Notes under the pieces: generated by a model
What the model saw: only the letters and a program-made list of their open reading frames with translations
Database searches by the model: none
Told to the model about the DNA's origin: nothing
Part shown: piece after piece, positions 39,782 through 48,758 of the stretch
Layout of the letters: each line of letters begins with the position of its first letter
Position numbering within the stretch: position 1 is the first letter of the stretch
Program-made: the position numbers and the translations under genes
From: TMED14 sp002378565
Lineage (GTDB): Bacteria > Bacteroidota > Bacteroidia > Flavobacteriales > Schleiferiaceae
Length of the DNA stretch: 64,000 bases
Reading direction: 5' to 3'
Assembly (NCBI GenBank): GCA_943846715.1
Contig: OX044356.1
Location: 1,426,001 to 1,490,000 of the forward strand

Positions 39782-41341
39782 TTAGTAGCCTTCATTTTGC
39801 TGAAGGTTTGGGTTAGCAATCAAGTCCGAAGACGGGAGCGGGTATAAATTGTAGTGGTCGCTTGTGGGCGCACCAAACTGCGACTCGCCCTTCCAGGGCC
39901 ACAAGTAACTTCCTCCGGTGAACTGATCATAACGAATCAAGTCACTGCGACGCTGAGCCTCTGCGTAGAGCTCCCTGCCGCGCTCATCCAAGATTTGCTG
40001 CAGGTTCAAGGTTGCTACATTGTTGCTCGCATGGCCAAAGGCTCGCTCACGAACCATATTGAAGTAGGCCACGCCTTGCGCTTGGTTGGTTCCTGTGCGT
40101 TCTGCACATTCTGCATACACCAGGTAATAGTCTGCCAACCGGAACATGGGGAAGTCCGTGTCGGGGAAGGTTGCGTCAGCACCAGCAACACCATCGCGAC
40201 CCATGTTGGTCCATTTGGTGATGGGGTACCCTTGGGTGAAGGTTGTGATGTCTGTGATGGTATCCTCCTGGCCAGCCAGGTGAACCATTTCACGGCTGTC
40301 AGCGCTGTCAGAGAACAGGGCGTACCAAGCGCTGGTTGCGCGATTGCCCTGCCATCCAGAATTCACGCCAAAGTCATTTTGGTCCATGCTGCCGCCAATG
40401 TGAGAGTGCACCAAGAAGGTACTGCCTCCCCATGTCAAGGTGCGGTCTCCATCAAAAGTCACTGGGAAAATAACCTCTGTAGATAGGTGGTTATCTGCCA
40501 TGAAATTGTAGGCGTAATTGGTCTCCAAGGTATAGCCTGCATTGATGATGCTTAATGCATCAGCCATGGCTAAGTCATACTTAGGGTTTCCTGTATAAAC
40601 CTCAGCATTGAGGTAGAGCTTTGCCCGAAGTGCCCATAAAGCACCCTGATCGGCACGACCGTAAGGCGCGCTGCGAGCATCCATCATGCCCGACTCAATG
40701 GCATTGAGTTCAGACTCAACCCACGTGAACAAATTGCTGCGAGAAATCTGCTCTGGAAAATACACACCTGGTCGATCTGACTCATCCACAAATGGCACAT
40801 TGCCAAACAAGTCTAAAGCATGGTAGTAGCTCATCGCACGCAAATACCTGGCCTCTGCTAGGTACCCTGCAATCATGCTTTTCTCTGCATCAGTAAACCC
40901 TTTATCCGTCATCCACTCATCGGAGCAGTAGCGAATGAACTCATTGGCCAATGCGATTTGGTAGTAAATGCGGTAATACATCGCAGACACAAATGAACTG
41001 TTGTCATTCCAAGTCATGGTATTTAACTCTGGGATACCGGGATCTGACCAGCCACAAATCTCCTCATCGGTTGGCAATTCTTGTAAGTTCCACAGCACGC
41101 GAACGTATTGCGAGAAGCCCTCATCGATGCCGCCAATGTCAGGCTGACCTGCGGGGCCATTGTTGCCAGAAATAGCCAATCCAGCATAGAGCTTGGCCAA
41201 AACATTGATGTAATTATTCGGGTCAGAATAAACTGTCTCTGCATTGAGGCCATACTTAGGCTTCAGGTCCATTTGCTTTGCGCAAGAGGCTGCTGTCAAT
41301 GCAGCAACAGCAATAAGTGTGGTTGTTTTAATCCAATTCAT
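39782..41341 (-). CDS. susD: SusD/RagB family surface glycan-binding lipoprotein
   Basis: A 519-residue lipoprotein with signal and lipobox 'IAVAALTAASCAKQ' (Cys near residue 20). SusD features include 'LKPKYGLNAETVYSDPNNYINVLAKLYAGLA', the TPR-like helices 'MIAGYLAEARYLRAMSYYHALDLFGNVPFV' represented by 'RYLRAMSYYHALDLFG', and the C-terminal 'LNLQQILDERGRELYAEAQRR' and 'YPLPSSDLIANPNLQQNEGY'. It caps the SusC barrel and delivers oligosaccharide. The linked GH13 gene suggests starch or maltodextrin as ligand. It lies 11 bp after susC and 27 bp before the T9SS protein gene, all on one transcript. Confidence 0.94.
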   Translation of the reverse strand: MNWIKTTTLIAVAALTAASCAKQMDLKPKYGLNAETVYSDPNNYINVLAKLYAGLAISGNNGPAGQPDIGGIDEGFSQYVRVLWNLQELPTDEEICGWSDPGIPELNTMTWNDNSSFVSAMYYRIYYQIALANEFIRYCSDEWMTDKGFTDAEKSMIAGYLAEARYLRAMSYYHALDLFGNVPFVDESDRPGVYFPEQISRSNLFTWVESELNAIESGMMDARSAPYGRADQGALWALRAKLYLNAEVYTGNPKYDLAMADALSIINAGYTLETNYAYNFMADNHLSTEVIFPVTFDGDRTLTWGGSTFLVHSHIGGSMDQNDFGVNSGWQGNRATSAWYALFSDSADSREMVHLAGQEDTITDITTFTQGYPITKWTNMGRDGVAGADATFPDTDFPMFRLADYYLVYAECAERTGTNQAQGVAYFNMVRERAFGHASNNVATLNLQQILDERGRELYAEAQRRSDLIRYDQFTGGSYLWPWKGESQFGAPTSDHYNLYPLPSSDLIANPNLQQNEGY

Positions 41342-41352
41342 GGCGCTGTCAA

Positions 41353-44184
41353 TTAAAATGAGACGTTAAGTTGTAGATTGAAGATCCGTGGTCGCGGATA
41401 CATCATATTGTCGATGCCACCTGAAATTTCTGGATCCAATCCAGAGTAATTGGTGAAGGTGTATACATTCTGCATGGATGCATTGATGCGCGCAGGGTAC
41501 TTGTCCTTAAATAGGTTGCCGATGTCATACGAGAGGTATAGATTGTCCAAACGGATGTAGCTGGCCTCTTCAATGTAGTAGTCTGACAAGTATTGCTGTG
41601 TCTTGAATCCTGTGTTCAAGTAGTCTGCCGTTAGGTTATTCAAATGTCGCATGGAGCCTCCAACCTCAAAATAATTAGCATGATTTGAATTTACGTTATT
41701 GTACACAAATTGACCAAACTCACCGCGCCATGTCATGCCCATACCCCAGCGTTTGTGGCTGAAATTGGTGCTAAAACCAAAGATCTGACGAGGCTCTGGC
41801 GTCATGTCATGGAGAACCAAGTCAGAACTGTTGATGATGCCATCGCCATTGATGTCTTCATAGGCTTCATAAATATCAATCTTGCCATTGCCATCGGTGT
41901 CAACAACGCCTGCATAGGATGAGATGTCACCATTGCGCTCAATGGGTCTGCCATTTTCGTCAAACAATTGACGGTAAGAGAAGAAGCTGTACATGGGTGC
42001 ACCCACCGCATGAATCTGGATGGTGTTACCTACACCGCCAGCAATACCACCAACCTGAATACCTAGATGGGTTGTGTCTGGAACCATGGTGAGCTTAGTG
42101 ATTTCATTACGGTTCACACTTGCATTGAGGTTCATCTCCCAATTGGTGTTTTCGTTGTCAATCAGCACCATGTTGAGCATTGCCTCAATACCTGTGTTGC
42201 TCATGGATCCGACATTGGTCAGAACACGATTGGAGAAATTGGTGCCCGCAGGAATAGGGATCACCCCGAGCAAGTCAGTGGTGTTTTTCTTGTACAGGTC
42301 AATAGAACCATTCACGCGGTTCTTGAAAAATCCGAAATCCAAAGCCACATTGGTAGTGGCTGTTTTTTCCCACTGCAAATTGTAATCATAGGCGTCAGGT
42401 CGAAGGATGTTGACCCATTGATTGCCAAACTGGTATTGCGCTGTCAAGGTGCCATAGCTATAGTTAGGCACATAACCATAATCATTGTAAACGTCCTGCT
42501 GGCCCGTGATGCCCCAACCTGTTCTTAATTTCAAAGATGAAAAGACCTGTTGGTCAGCCATGAAGTCCTCCTGAAGCACATTCCAACCCAAGGCAGCTGA
42601 GGGGAACAAACCCCAGCGACTTTCCTTGGAGAAGCGGGATGAGCCATCCGCACGCAAAGTCGCTGTGAGCAAGTACTTGTTGTCGATGTTACCATTGACA
42701 CGGCCATAAAAAGACATCAACGCATTTTCCGTGTCCTGCGGGAAAGGGTTGGCAGGTGAAATAGTGTCTCCATTAGCTGAGAGGTTGGCAAAGGATGGTG
42801 AATAATTTCTCCAACCTTGGAAGGAATACCCTGCAGTGATATCCATAGACAGTGCGCCAAGGGAAACCTTGTTGTTCATGTATGCCTCAAGCAAGCGATT
42901 GTAGCTGTGGGATTCATACTTGTTTGCTTCGCCGCCATTAATGTAATTGCTGGCCGCATATGCGGGCACATCAATAGTTCCTGAACGCGTGCTATACTCA
43001 CCACCAAGATTCAAAAACAAGTGTAGGTCGTCACCCATTGGACGGAAGTCAAAAAGCACATTGCCTAGCGATCTCAGGCCGCCGCCAATGTCATTGCGTG
43101 TGTCAATCAATCCAACGGGATTTTTTGGTGACAAAGTGCTCGGTGTGCCATTGGGCATCAACCATTCGAAGTAACCGCCAAAGCTGGTATCGCCACTGTG
43201 AACAGGACGGGTTGGGTCAAAGAAAATTGCGGTACCAATGGCACCTTGATTGGCGTAAAAATTGTCATCCTTGATTACCTTACCTGAAACGTTTGCTGTC
43301 AAGCGGCCATCCATGAAAGATGGTGATGCATTGATGGCCAGGGAGTAGCGCTTGAGGTCTGAGCGATTCAGCACACCATTCTCATGGTAGTAACCCATGG
43401 ACAGTCGGTAGGGCAAATTGGCAATGCCGCCTGTGATGGCCACATTGATGTCCTGCACAGAGCCTGTACGGTAAATTTCATCTTGCCAGTCGGTTGACCT
43501 TGCTGAATCAGACATAACGATAGAGCCATTAACCTTCTCGTAACCACTGGCAGTTGCCAGTCGGTTGATTTGCGTGTTGGTGCCTCGGTCGTTGATCATG
43601 TCAACAAATTGAGATGGCGACAACACGTCCAAGGACTTGGTGACTTCACGGGTTGAATTGACCACATGCAGATCAACCTTAAGGGGGCCACCAGCCTTAC
43701 CTTTCTTCGTGGTGACCAAGATGACACCATTGGCCGCACGACTACCATAAATGGCGGTCGCTGAGGCATCTTTCAAAATAGTGAAACTCTCAATGTCTGA
43801 AGGATTTAACATCCCCAGCCCATTCGCTGGCAAACCATCAATTACAACCAAGGGGTCATTGCTGGCATTCAGGGATGAACCGCCACGAATACGAATGCGG
43901 CTACCTGCACCAGGCATGCCGCCGTTGGATGTGATGCGAACACCTGGCGTTTTGCCAATAATCAACTGTTCTGGCGTGGCAAAGGATCCCTTTTGAAATG
44001 CTTTTGCCTTCACGGACACCAATGACCCCGTAAGGTCCTGTGCGTTGCTTGTGCCGTAACCAATGATGATGACTTCATCCAGTTCAGCCAGCAAATTGCT
44101 GTCAATAACTGATTGTGTTTGTGCCCACGCGCCTGTGGTAAAGGCCATCATGGCAAGCGAAAGGAGGGTTGTTTTGAAAGACAT
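41353..44184 (-). CDS. susC: SusC/RagA family TonB-linked outer-membrane transporter
   Basis: A 943-residue TonB-dependent barrel importing oligosaccharides with SusD. The signal peptide ends 'TTGAWAQ'. Then comes 'LAELDEVIIIGYGTSNAQDLTGS', the SusC-type TonB-box region, and a plug with 'ITSNGGMPGAGSRIRIRGGSSLN' reduced to 'RIRIRGGSSLNASNDPLVVI', and 'FTILKDASATAIYGSRAANGVI'. The barrel ends 'YPRPRIFNLQLNVSF' with a C-terminal Phe. The usual ~90-residue carboxypeptidase-like N-terminal domain is absent: only about 12 residues separate the signal cleavage from the TonB-box region. It is the first gene of the four-gene starch unit; a palindrome lies upstream. Confidence 0.94.
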   Translation of the reverse strand: MSFKTTLLSLAMMAFTTGAWAQTQSVIDSNLLAELDEVIIIGYGTSNAQDLTGSLVSVKAKAFQKGSFATPEQLIIGKTPGVRITSNGGMPGAGSRIRIRGGSSLNASNDPLVVIDGLPANGLGMLNPSDIESFTILKDASATAIYGSRAANGVILVTTKKGKAGGPLKVDLHVVNSTREVTKSLDVLSPSQFVDMINDRGTNTQINRLATASGYEKVNGSIVMSDSARSTDWQDEIYRTGSVQDINVAITGGIANLPYRLSMGYYHENGVLNRSDLKRYSLAINASPSFMDGRLTANVSGKVIKDDNFYANQGAIGTAIFFDPTRPVHSGDTSFGGYFEWLMPNGTPSTLSPKNPVGLIDTRNDIGGGLRSLGNVLFDFRPMGDDLHLFLNLGGEYSTRSGTIDVPAYAASNYINGGEANKYESHSYNRLLEAYMNNKVSLGALSMDITAGYSFQGWRNYSPSFANLSANGDTISPANPFPQDTENALMSFYGRVNGNIDNKYLLTATLRADGSSRFSKESRWGLFPSAALGWNVLQEDFMADQQVFSSLKLRTGWGITGQQDVYNDYGYVPNYSYGTLTAQYQFGNQWVNILRPDAYDYNLQWEKTATTNVALDFGFFKNRVNGSIDLYKKNTTDLLGVIPIPAGTNFSNRVLTNVGSMSNTGIEAMLNMVLIDNENTNWEMNLNASVNRNEITKLTMVPDTTHLGIQVGGIAGGVGNTIQIHAVGAPMYSFFSYRQLFDENGRPIERNGDISSYAGVVDTDGNGKIDIYEAYEDINGDGIINSSDLVLHDMTPEPRQIFGFSTNFSHKRWGMGMTWRGEFGQFVYNNVNSNHANYFEVGGSMRHLNNLTADYLNTGFKTQQYLSDYYIEEASYIRLDNLYLSYDIGNLFKDKYPARINASMQNVYTFTNYSGLDPEISGGIDNMMYPRPRIFNLQLNVSF

Positions 44185-44211
44185 ATTTGTGTGCTAGGTG
44201 TTATATCCTCG

Positions 44212-44249
44212 TAAATATAGGACAAAAGCAGAAGTGTACAACGTACACT
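44212..44249 (-). promoter_or_regulatory. susC promoter with a 17-bp palindromic operator
   Basis: The perfect palindrome AGTGTAC-AAC-GTACACT lies at 44233-44249. On the minus strand a 7/8 -7 element, TATATTTA, occupies 44212-44219, so the palindrome falls across the -33 region of susC, whose ATG is at 44184. The position fits a repressor or activator site, for example of LacI type. No regulator gene is present beside the locus. Confidence 0.5.
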
Positions 44250-44289
44250 AAGCAGATTGATGCTGAGCGATATATTCAATCAACTAAAC

Positions 44290-44320
44290 GACAAAAGCCC
44301 GGCGTTGGCCGGGCTTTGTG
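44290..44320 (-). terminator. Intrinsic terminator of the bacilliredoxin gene
   Basis: The stem GCCCGGC/GCCGGGC (44297-44303 and 44308-44314) is extended by ACAAA/TTTGT, with a T run on the minus strand. It lies about 20 bp downstream of the bacilliredoxin stop and upstream of the susC promoter. Confidence 0.75.
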
Positions 44321-44339
44321 TTTGGTTGTGAATAACAGG

Positions 44340-44759
44340 TTATCCGCAATGGCTGGCAAATGCGCCAGCTAAGTTGTCTGCCAGCATGTCTGCACTGCGG
44401 CCTTCAATGTGATGACGTTCAAGCATGTGGACGATCTCTCCACCTTTGAAAAGGGCCATGCATGGGGATGATGGAGGGAAGGGAAGCATGAGCTCTCTGG
44501 CCTTTTTCACCGCGTCGATGTCATTGCCTGCAAAAGCAGTGATCAATTGGTCAGGTTTCTTGTCCGATGCCGCCAAGGCCTTCATGACACCTGGTCGAGC
44601 TGAACCTGCAGCACAGCCACAAACGGAATTAATGACCACCAAAACGGTGCCGTCAGTCTGGTTGATGACAGCCTCCATGGCGACTGGATCAGCAACGCCT
44701 TCAAAGCCGTTATCGGTGAGTTCTGCACGCATGGGTGCGATCATATCTTCTGGGTACAT
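44340..44759 (-). CDS. Bacilliredoxin (BrxA/BrxB, YphP/YqiW family)
   Basis: A 139-residue thioredoxin-like protein. The family's redox motif is Cys-Gly-Cys, here C47-G48-C49 in 'VVINSVCGCAAGSARPGV'. 'LPFPPSSPCMALFKGGEIVHMLERHHIEGR' (in parts 'SPCMALFKGGEIV' and 'ERHHIEG') is the conserved C-terminal half. In Firmicutes these proteins remove bacillithiol from oxidised protein thiols; in Bacteroidota, which often make bacillithiol, the same role is likely. No bacillithiol biosynthesis genes are in the window. An exact TAACTTTG element 41 bp upstream and a strong terminator downstream make this a monocistronic unit. Confidence 0.88.
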   Translation of the reverse strand: MYPEDMIAPMRAELTDNGFEGVADPVAMEAVINQTDGTVLVVINSVCGCAAGSARPGVMKALAASDKKPDQLITAFAGNDIDAVKKARELMLPFPPSSPCMALFKGGEIVHMLERHHIEGRSADMLADNLAGAFASHCG

Positions 44760-44800
44760 CCTTGAATCAATTGAAGGGTTATTGGATCGGTTGATTACGG

Positions 44801-44808
44801 CAAAGTTA
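44801..44808 (-). promoter_or_regulatory. Bacilliredoxin -7 element TAACTTTG
   Basis: Exact TAnnTTTG match on the minus strand, 41 bp before the ATG. Confidence 0.5.
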
Positions 44809-44841
44809 GTCCATTGGCCATATCCAGCACCTAATTTAACT

Positions 44842-44849
44842 TAACTTTA
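44842..44849 (+). promoter_or_regulatory. -7-like element TAACTTTA of the export operon
   Basis: A 7/8 match to TAnnTTTG, 24 bp before the ATG at 44874. It is divergent from the bacilliredoxin promoter. Confidence 0.4.
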
Positions 44850-44873
44850 GCCAAAGCAAATCTTGCCTATTTC

Positions 44874-45617
44874 ATGAAAACCCTCCTTGCCTTTAGTTTC
44901 CTTGCCTGCACTGTCCTGCAAAGCATGGGGCAGGACGTTACCGCCCTACTGCGGAAGGCAGAACAGGCCAGTACCCAGCATGCCTCCACCATGGACATGG
45001 CAATCACCAATGTGAAGCCGCGCTACACCAAGGTGATCAACATGCGGACATGGAGCATCGGCAACAAGCACAGCTTAGCAGTCATCACAAGCCCTAAAAG
45101 AGACAGCGGCCTGACCTACATGCGTGCTGGCGATGATTTGTACATGTATTCACCCCGCATCGACCGGGTCAGCAAACTGCCAGCCTCCATGCTGATGCAG
45201 GGCTGGATGGGGACCGATGCACAGTTTGACAACGTGCTTGGGCAATCCTCCTTTGTCGATGACTTTCACCACGATTACCAAGGCAAGGTGGATGTCAACG
45301 GGGCACCCTGTCATCTGATTGCATGCACACCTAAAGACGATGTGGCGGTAGCACATGCCCGTGTCAATGTCTATGTGAGTGTTCAGCACGGCGGATGGGT
45401 ACGCATGCAATTTTTCAATCGACGAGACCAGGTCAGCCAGCAAATGGATGCCCTGCGATATGGTGTCATGGATGGGGTGTTGATGCCCGTTGAGATAGGT
45501 ATGACCGGCAAGGACGGTGTGCAAAGAACCACCATGGAAGTACTACAGTGGCGCAAGCGACCCGATCTGACAGAGGCCTACTTTGTTCCTTCACGAATGA
45601 CCCAATTGGAGCCATGA
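44874..45617 (+). CDS. Periplasmic outer-membrane lipoprotein-sorting protein (LolA/LolB-like fold)
   Basis: A 247-residue exported protein (signal peptide 'KTLLAFSFLACTVLQSMGQ'). The mature part fits the LolA-like half-barrel family: 'MDMAITNVKPRYTKVINMRTW', 'HSLAVITSPKRDSGLTYMRAGDDLYMYSPRIDRVSKLP' in short form 'LTYMRAGDDLYMYSPRIDR', then 'MQGWMGTDAQFDNVL' and 'YVSVQHGGWVRMQFF'. Members of this subgroup are encoded with FtsX/MacB-type ABC genes and probably hand a hydrophobic cargo across the periplasm. The stop overlaps the first permease ATG (ATGA). It is not the housekeeping LolA, which lacks this operon; the cargo is unknown. Confidence 0.8.
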   Translation: MKTLLAFSFLACTVLQSMGQDVTALLRKAEQASTQHASTMDMAITNVKPRYTKVINMRTWSIGNKHSLAVITSPKRDSGLTYMRAGDDLYMYSPRIDRVSKLPASMLMQGWMGTDAQFDNVLGQSSFVDDFHHDYQGKVDVNGAPCHLIACTPKDDVAVAHARVNVYVSVQHGGWVRMQFFNRRDQVSQQMDALRYGVMDGVLMPVEIGMTGKDGVQRTTMEVLQWRKRPDLTEAYFVPSRMTQLEP

Positions 45618-46837
45618 GTGGTTTGGTGGTGCGTATGGCCTGGCGCAACTTAGGCCGCAACAGACGGCGCTCAGCTATCACAGGCGCGGCTGTAGCCTTT
45701 GCCTTGTTTTTCGCCATCATGATTCGCTCTATGCAGCTAGGCATTTATAGCCACATGATTGACACCGTTGTGGGCGGCATGGCTGGCTATGTACAAGTCA
45801 GCGACTCTGCTTATTGGCCGTCACAAGACATCGACCTGTCCATGGTGGCAGACAAGGACTGGCTGAATCAGGTTAACGCCCATCCCAATGTAGAGAGTGC
45901 AAGCCCCCGATTGAGCGGTTTTGGGCTCTTCACCTTGGCGCAACACAGCGAGGTTGGTCAATGGGTGGGTGTGGATTTTACCGCTGAAGGCAAGGATTCA
46001 TGGATACAACGTTTGGATGCCGGAAGCTATGACATACCTGATGGTCAAGAGGTTATGCCTGTATGGCTTGGTCGACGCATGGCAGAGAATCTGAATTCCC
46101 GACTGGGGGACACCCTGATTGCTCTGGGTCAAGGGTTTCGGGGATCGCCTGCTTCTGGTCGCTTAATTTTAGCTGGCACATTGAAACTTGGGAACCCTCA
46201 ACTGGAAAGCCGGGTGGCCATCCTACACCTTGCTGATGCGCAATTTTTTAGTGGTGCCGAGGGGATGTGGGGACAAGTTTTAATCACTCCCAAGCAGCCT
46301 GAAAAAAGCTTAGCATTAACCCCCCAGCTCGCCAATGACCTACCCTTAGCTAATGCCCTCTGGTCATCCTGGGAGGAACGCATGCCGGAGCTGCAGCAAG
46401 CCATTGAGGCAGATTCTGCAGGCGGCATCGTGATGCTGTTTATTTTGTACATGGTGATCGGCTTTGGCTTGCTTGGCACCATGATCATGTTAGCCAGCGA
46501 GCGACAGCGAGAATTTACCATGCAAATTGCCTTAGGTGTTCGGCGAAAACTGCTGGCACAAATGATGCTTTTGGAGGCTTTTTTTATGAGCCTATTGGGT
46601 GTTATCGCTGGGGCGGTGATGGGGCGGGCGGTCACGTTTTACTTCCACATCAACCCTCCCCAGATGGTCGGTGAAGCAGCAGAAGCCATGGAAAGTCAGG
46701 GCTGGGACCCCGTCCTGCCCCCATCAATGGATCTGTCTATCATCAGCACCCATGCCTTGGTCGTTGTCATTCTGACTATGCTTGTTAGCCTATGGGCTGT
46801 TAGTGTGGTTTACCGTTCACCTGCCATTCAACGATGA
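45614..46837 (+). CDS. FtsX-like ABC transporter permease (first)
   Basis: A 407-residue permease of the MacB/LolCE type with four membrane spans: one at the N-terminus ('AWRNLGRNRRRSAITGAAVAF'), a periplasmic domain of about 230 residues ('QVSDSAYWPSQDIDLSMVAD'), and three at the C-terminus ('GGIVMLFILYMVIGFGLLG', 'MMLLEAFFMSLLGVIAGAVMG', 'ALVVVILTMLVSLWAVSVVY'). 'ASERQREFTMQIALGVRRK' is the cytoplasmic coupling region. The frame is open 22 codons earlier, but the ATG at 45614 overlaps the upstream stop and begins at the conserved helix. It probably forms a heterodimer with the next permease. Confidence 0.88.
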   Translation: MSGLVVRMAWRNLGRNRRRSAITGAAVAFALFFAIMIRSMQLGIYSHMIDTVVGGMAGYVQVSDSAYWPSQDIDLSMVADKDWLNQVNAHPNVESASPRLSGFGLFTLAQHSEVGQWVGVDFTAEGKDSWIQRLDAGSYDIPDGQEVMPVWLGRRMAENLNSRLGDTLIALGQGFRGSPASGRLILAGTLKLGNPQLESRVAILHLADAQFFSGAEGMWGQVLITPKQPEKSLALTPQLANDLPLANALWSSWEERMPELQQAIEADSAGGIVMLFILYMVIGFGLLGTMIMLASERQREFTMQIALGVRRKLLAQMMLLEAFFMSLLGVIAGAVMGRAVTFYFHINPPQMVGEAAEAMESQGWDPVLPPSMDLSIISTHALVVVILTMLVSLWAVSVVYRSPAIQR

Positions 46838-48063
46838 TGAGAAACACCCTATCCATGGCATGGCGCAACATCTGGCGATCACCTTGGCGCTCCTCGGTGG
46901 TCATCATTGCAATGGCCCTTGGGATATGGGCAGGTATTTTCACCATTGGCCTAACCCAAGGCATGAATACCGCCCGGACAGACAGTGCCCTGAACGACTA
47001 CATCGGCCATGGCCGCATCAGTACGGAAACCTACATGGTAAACGGTGACATTGCTGCGTACATCCCTCAATACCAAGAGGTAACGGCCTCCTTGGAGGCT
47101 TCAGATCAAGTCAGCGCATGGGCGCCAAGGTTGATCACCTCCTCCATGATTCAATCCGGCTCAAAATCAACAGCAGTCATGGTCATGGGCGTGGATCCTG
47201 AGCGGGAAGGGCTGGTTTTCAGTTCAGCGGTAAATGTTGTGGAAGGTCACTTTTTAACCGACCCATCTGGCGATGAACTGGTCATTGGTCAATCCCTTGC
47301 GGATAAACTTGATGTCATGCTAGACGACCGCATCGTCTTGACCTTTCAGGATCAGACCGGCAACATTTATGCAGGCCTTTTTTGGGTAACTGGCATCTAC
47401 GATGGCGTATCAAACATGGTGGAAGAAGCCAATCTTTATGTGTCCATTGGAACCTTGTCTGAAGCCCTTGCACTACCCTCCTCATCTGCCCATGAGGTTC
47501 GCTACCGGGTGACTGACCTGGCAGAGCTGGATGCAACACAGGCAAAGTTAACAGCTTCAATGCCTGCTGTGGTTCAGCTGGATGGTTGGAAGCGCATCAA
47601 CCCCGAATTGGGGATGGCCGATGACATCATGGCACAGGCCATGTTGATTTTTATCACCATCATCCTTTTGGCCATGTCTTTTGGCATCCTCAACACCATG
47701 CTAATGGCCATCCTGGAGAGGCAGCGGGAGCTAGGCATGTTGATGGCTATAGGCATGAACAAGTCCAGGCTCTTTGCCTTGATTGTGACTGAAACCCTGC
47801 TACTGAGCCTTGCCGGCTTGCCTTTAGGCATTGCTCTGGGTCATGTCTCCTTGACCCTGACGGCAAAGACAGGGATTTCCATGGCCTCAGTGGAACAGGG
47901 CATGGCAGAGTATGGGATAGCTTCCACGATATACCCTGTGACCGTGCCGGAATACTACCTCACCATTGCGGCATTGGTTTTTGTTCTCTCCTTTCTCTTT
48001 TCGCTTTATCCAGCCAGAAAAGCCCTCAAACTCAACCCCGTCGAAAGCATGCGGGTGCTTTAA
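46834..48063 (+). CDS. FtsX-like ABC transporter permease (second)
   Basis: A 409-residue paralogue of the preceding permease with the same one-plus-three span layout: 'SMAWRNIWRSPWRSSVVIIAM' at the N-terminus, a periplasmic domain including 'STAVMVMGVDPEREGLVFS', and C-terminal spans with 'ILERQRELGMLMAIGMNKSR' between them, ending 'LYPARKALKLNPVESMRVL', the classic FtsX/MacB coupling tail. ATGATG at the start overlaps the previous stop. With the ATPase 12 bp downstream it makes a LolCDE-like complex with two different permeases, as opposed to a MacB homodimer. Confidence 0.9.
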   Translation: MMRNTLSMAWRNIWRSPWRSSVVIIAMALGIWAGIFTIGLTQGMNTARTDSALNDYIGHGRISTETYMVNGDIAAYIPQYQEVTASLEASDQVSAWAPRLITSSMIQSGSKSTAVMVMGVDPEREGLVFSSAVNVVEGHFLTDPSGDELVIGQSLADKLDVMLDDRIVLTFQDQTGNIYAGLFWVTGIYDGVSNMVEEANLYVSIGTLSEALALPSSSAHEVRYRVTDLAELDATQAKLTASMPAVVQLDGWKRINPELGMADDIMAQAMLIFITIILLAMSFGILNTMLMAILERQRELGMLMAIGMNKSRLFALIVTETLLLSLAGLPLGIALGHVSLTLTAKTGISMASVEQGMAEYGIASTIYPVTVPEYYLTIAALVFVLSFLFSLYPARKALKLNPVESMRVL

Positions 48064-48074
48064 TTTCCTCTGTT

Positions 48075-48758
48075 ATGAGCCTGATTCAATTGAACGATGT
48101 CCTGAAAATTTACACCAGCAAAGCCGGTGATGTGACCGCCGTGGATCATGTCAGCCTCAGCATTGAAGCTGGGGAGTTCACTGCCATTGTCGGACCTTCC
48201 GGCTGTGGCAAAACCACCTTGCTCAATGCCATTGGCGGATTGGATCGGCCCGACAAGGGAAGCATACGCATTGGCAATTCAGACATCACAGGTATGTCAG
48301 ACAAGGCATTGATTGACTTTCGGTTGAACAACATTGGTTTTGTCTTTCAAGCTTACAACCTCATCCCAGTTCTCACGGCTATGGAAAACACAGCTTTTAT
48401 CATGGAACTGCAAGGGGTAAAAAAAACTGAACGCCTGCAACGGGCCATGGATTTACTATCTGCTGTAGGTATAGACGGCAAGGCCAACAACCGACCCAAT
48501 CAACTTTCCGGTGGTCAGCAACAGCGTGTAGCCGTCGCAAGGGCATTAGCCAGTCACCCGCAGTTCATTCTGGCCGATGAGCCCACCGCTAATTTGGATT
48601 CATCCTCAACTGGCCAGCTATTGGATATCATGGCAAAACTCAATGCTGACGAGGGCATGACCTTCCTGTTTTCTACCCATGACCAGCGAGTTATTGACCG
48701 AGCAAGGCGGGTCATCACGCTAGAAGATGGCAAAGTCATCAGTGATGTCCATGTCTGA
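48075..48758 (+). CDS. ABC transporter ATP-binding protein, LolD/MacB type
   Basis: A 227-residue ATPase. Walker A is 'GPSGCGKTT' near residue 40, the Q-loop is 'IGFVFQAYNLIPVLTAMEN', the signature is 'LSGGQQQRVAVARAL', Walker B is 'FILADEPTANLD', and the H-loop is 'LFSTHDQRV'. 'YNLIPVLTAMENTAF' is the LolD/MacB-type segment. It drives mechanotransmission through the two FtsX-like permeases encoded upstream, without moving cargo through the membrane itself in the MacB/Lol model. Its last eight bases overlap the start of the deiodinase-like gene. Confidence 0.93.
   Translation: MSLIQLNDVLKIYTSKAGDVTAVDHVSLSIEAGEFTAIVGPSGCGKTTLLNAIGGLDRPDKGSIRIGNSDITGMSDKALIDFRLNNIGFVFQAYNLIPVLTAMENTAFIMELQGVKKTERLQRAMDLLSAVGIDGKANNRPNQLSGGQQQRVAVARALASHPQFILADEPTANLDSSSTGQLLDIMAKLNADEGMTFLFSTHDQRVIDRARRVITLEDGKVISDVHV

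Noticed and set aside
39854..40486. 210-codon plus-strand frame antisense to susD
   Set aside because: Shadow of susD; Val/Cys-rich with no domain pattern.
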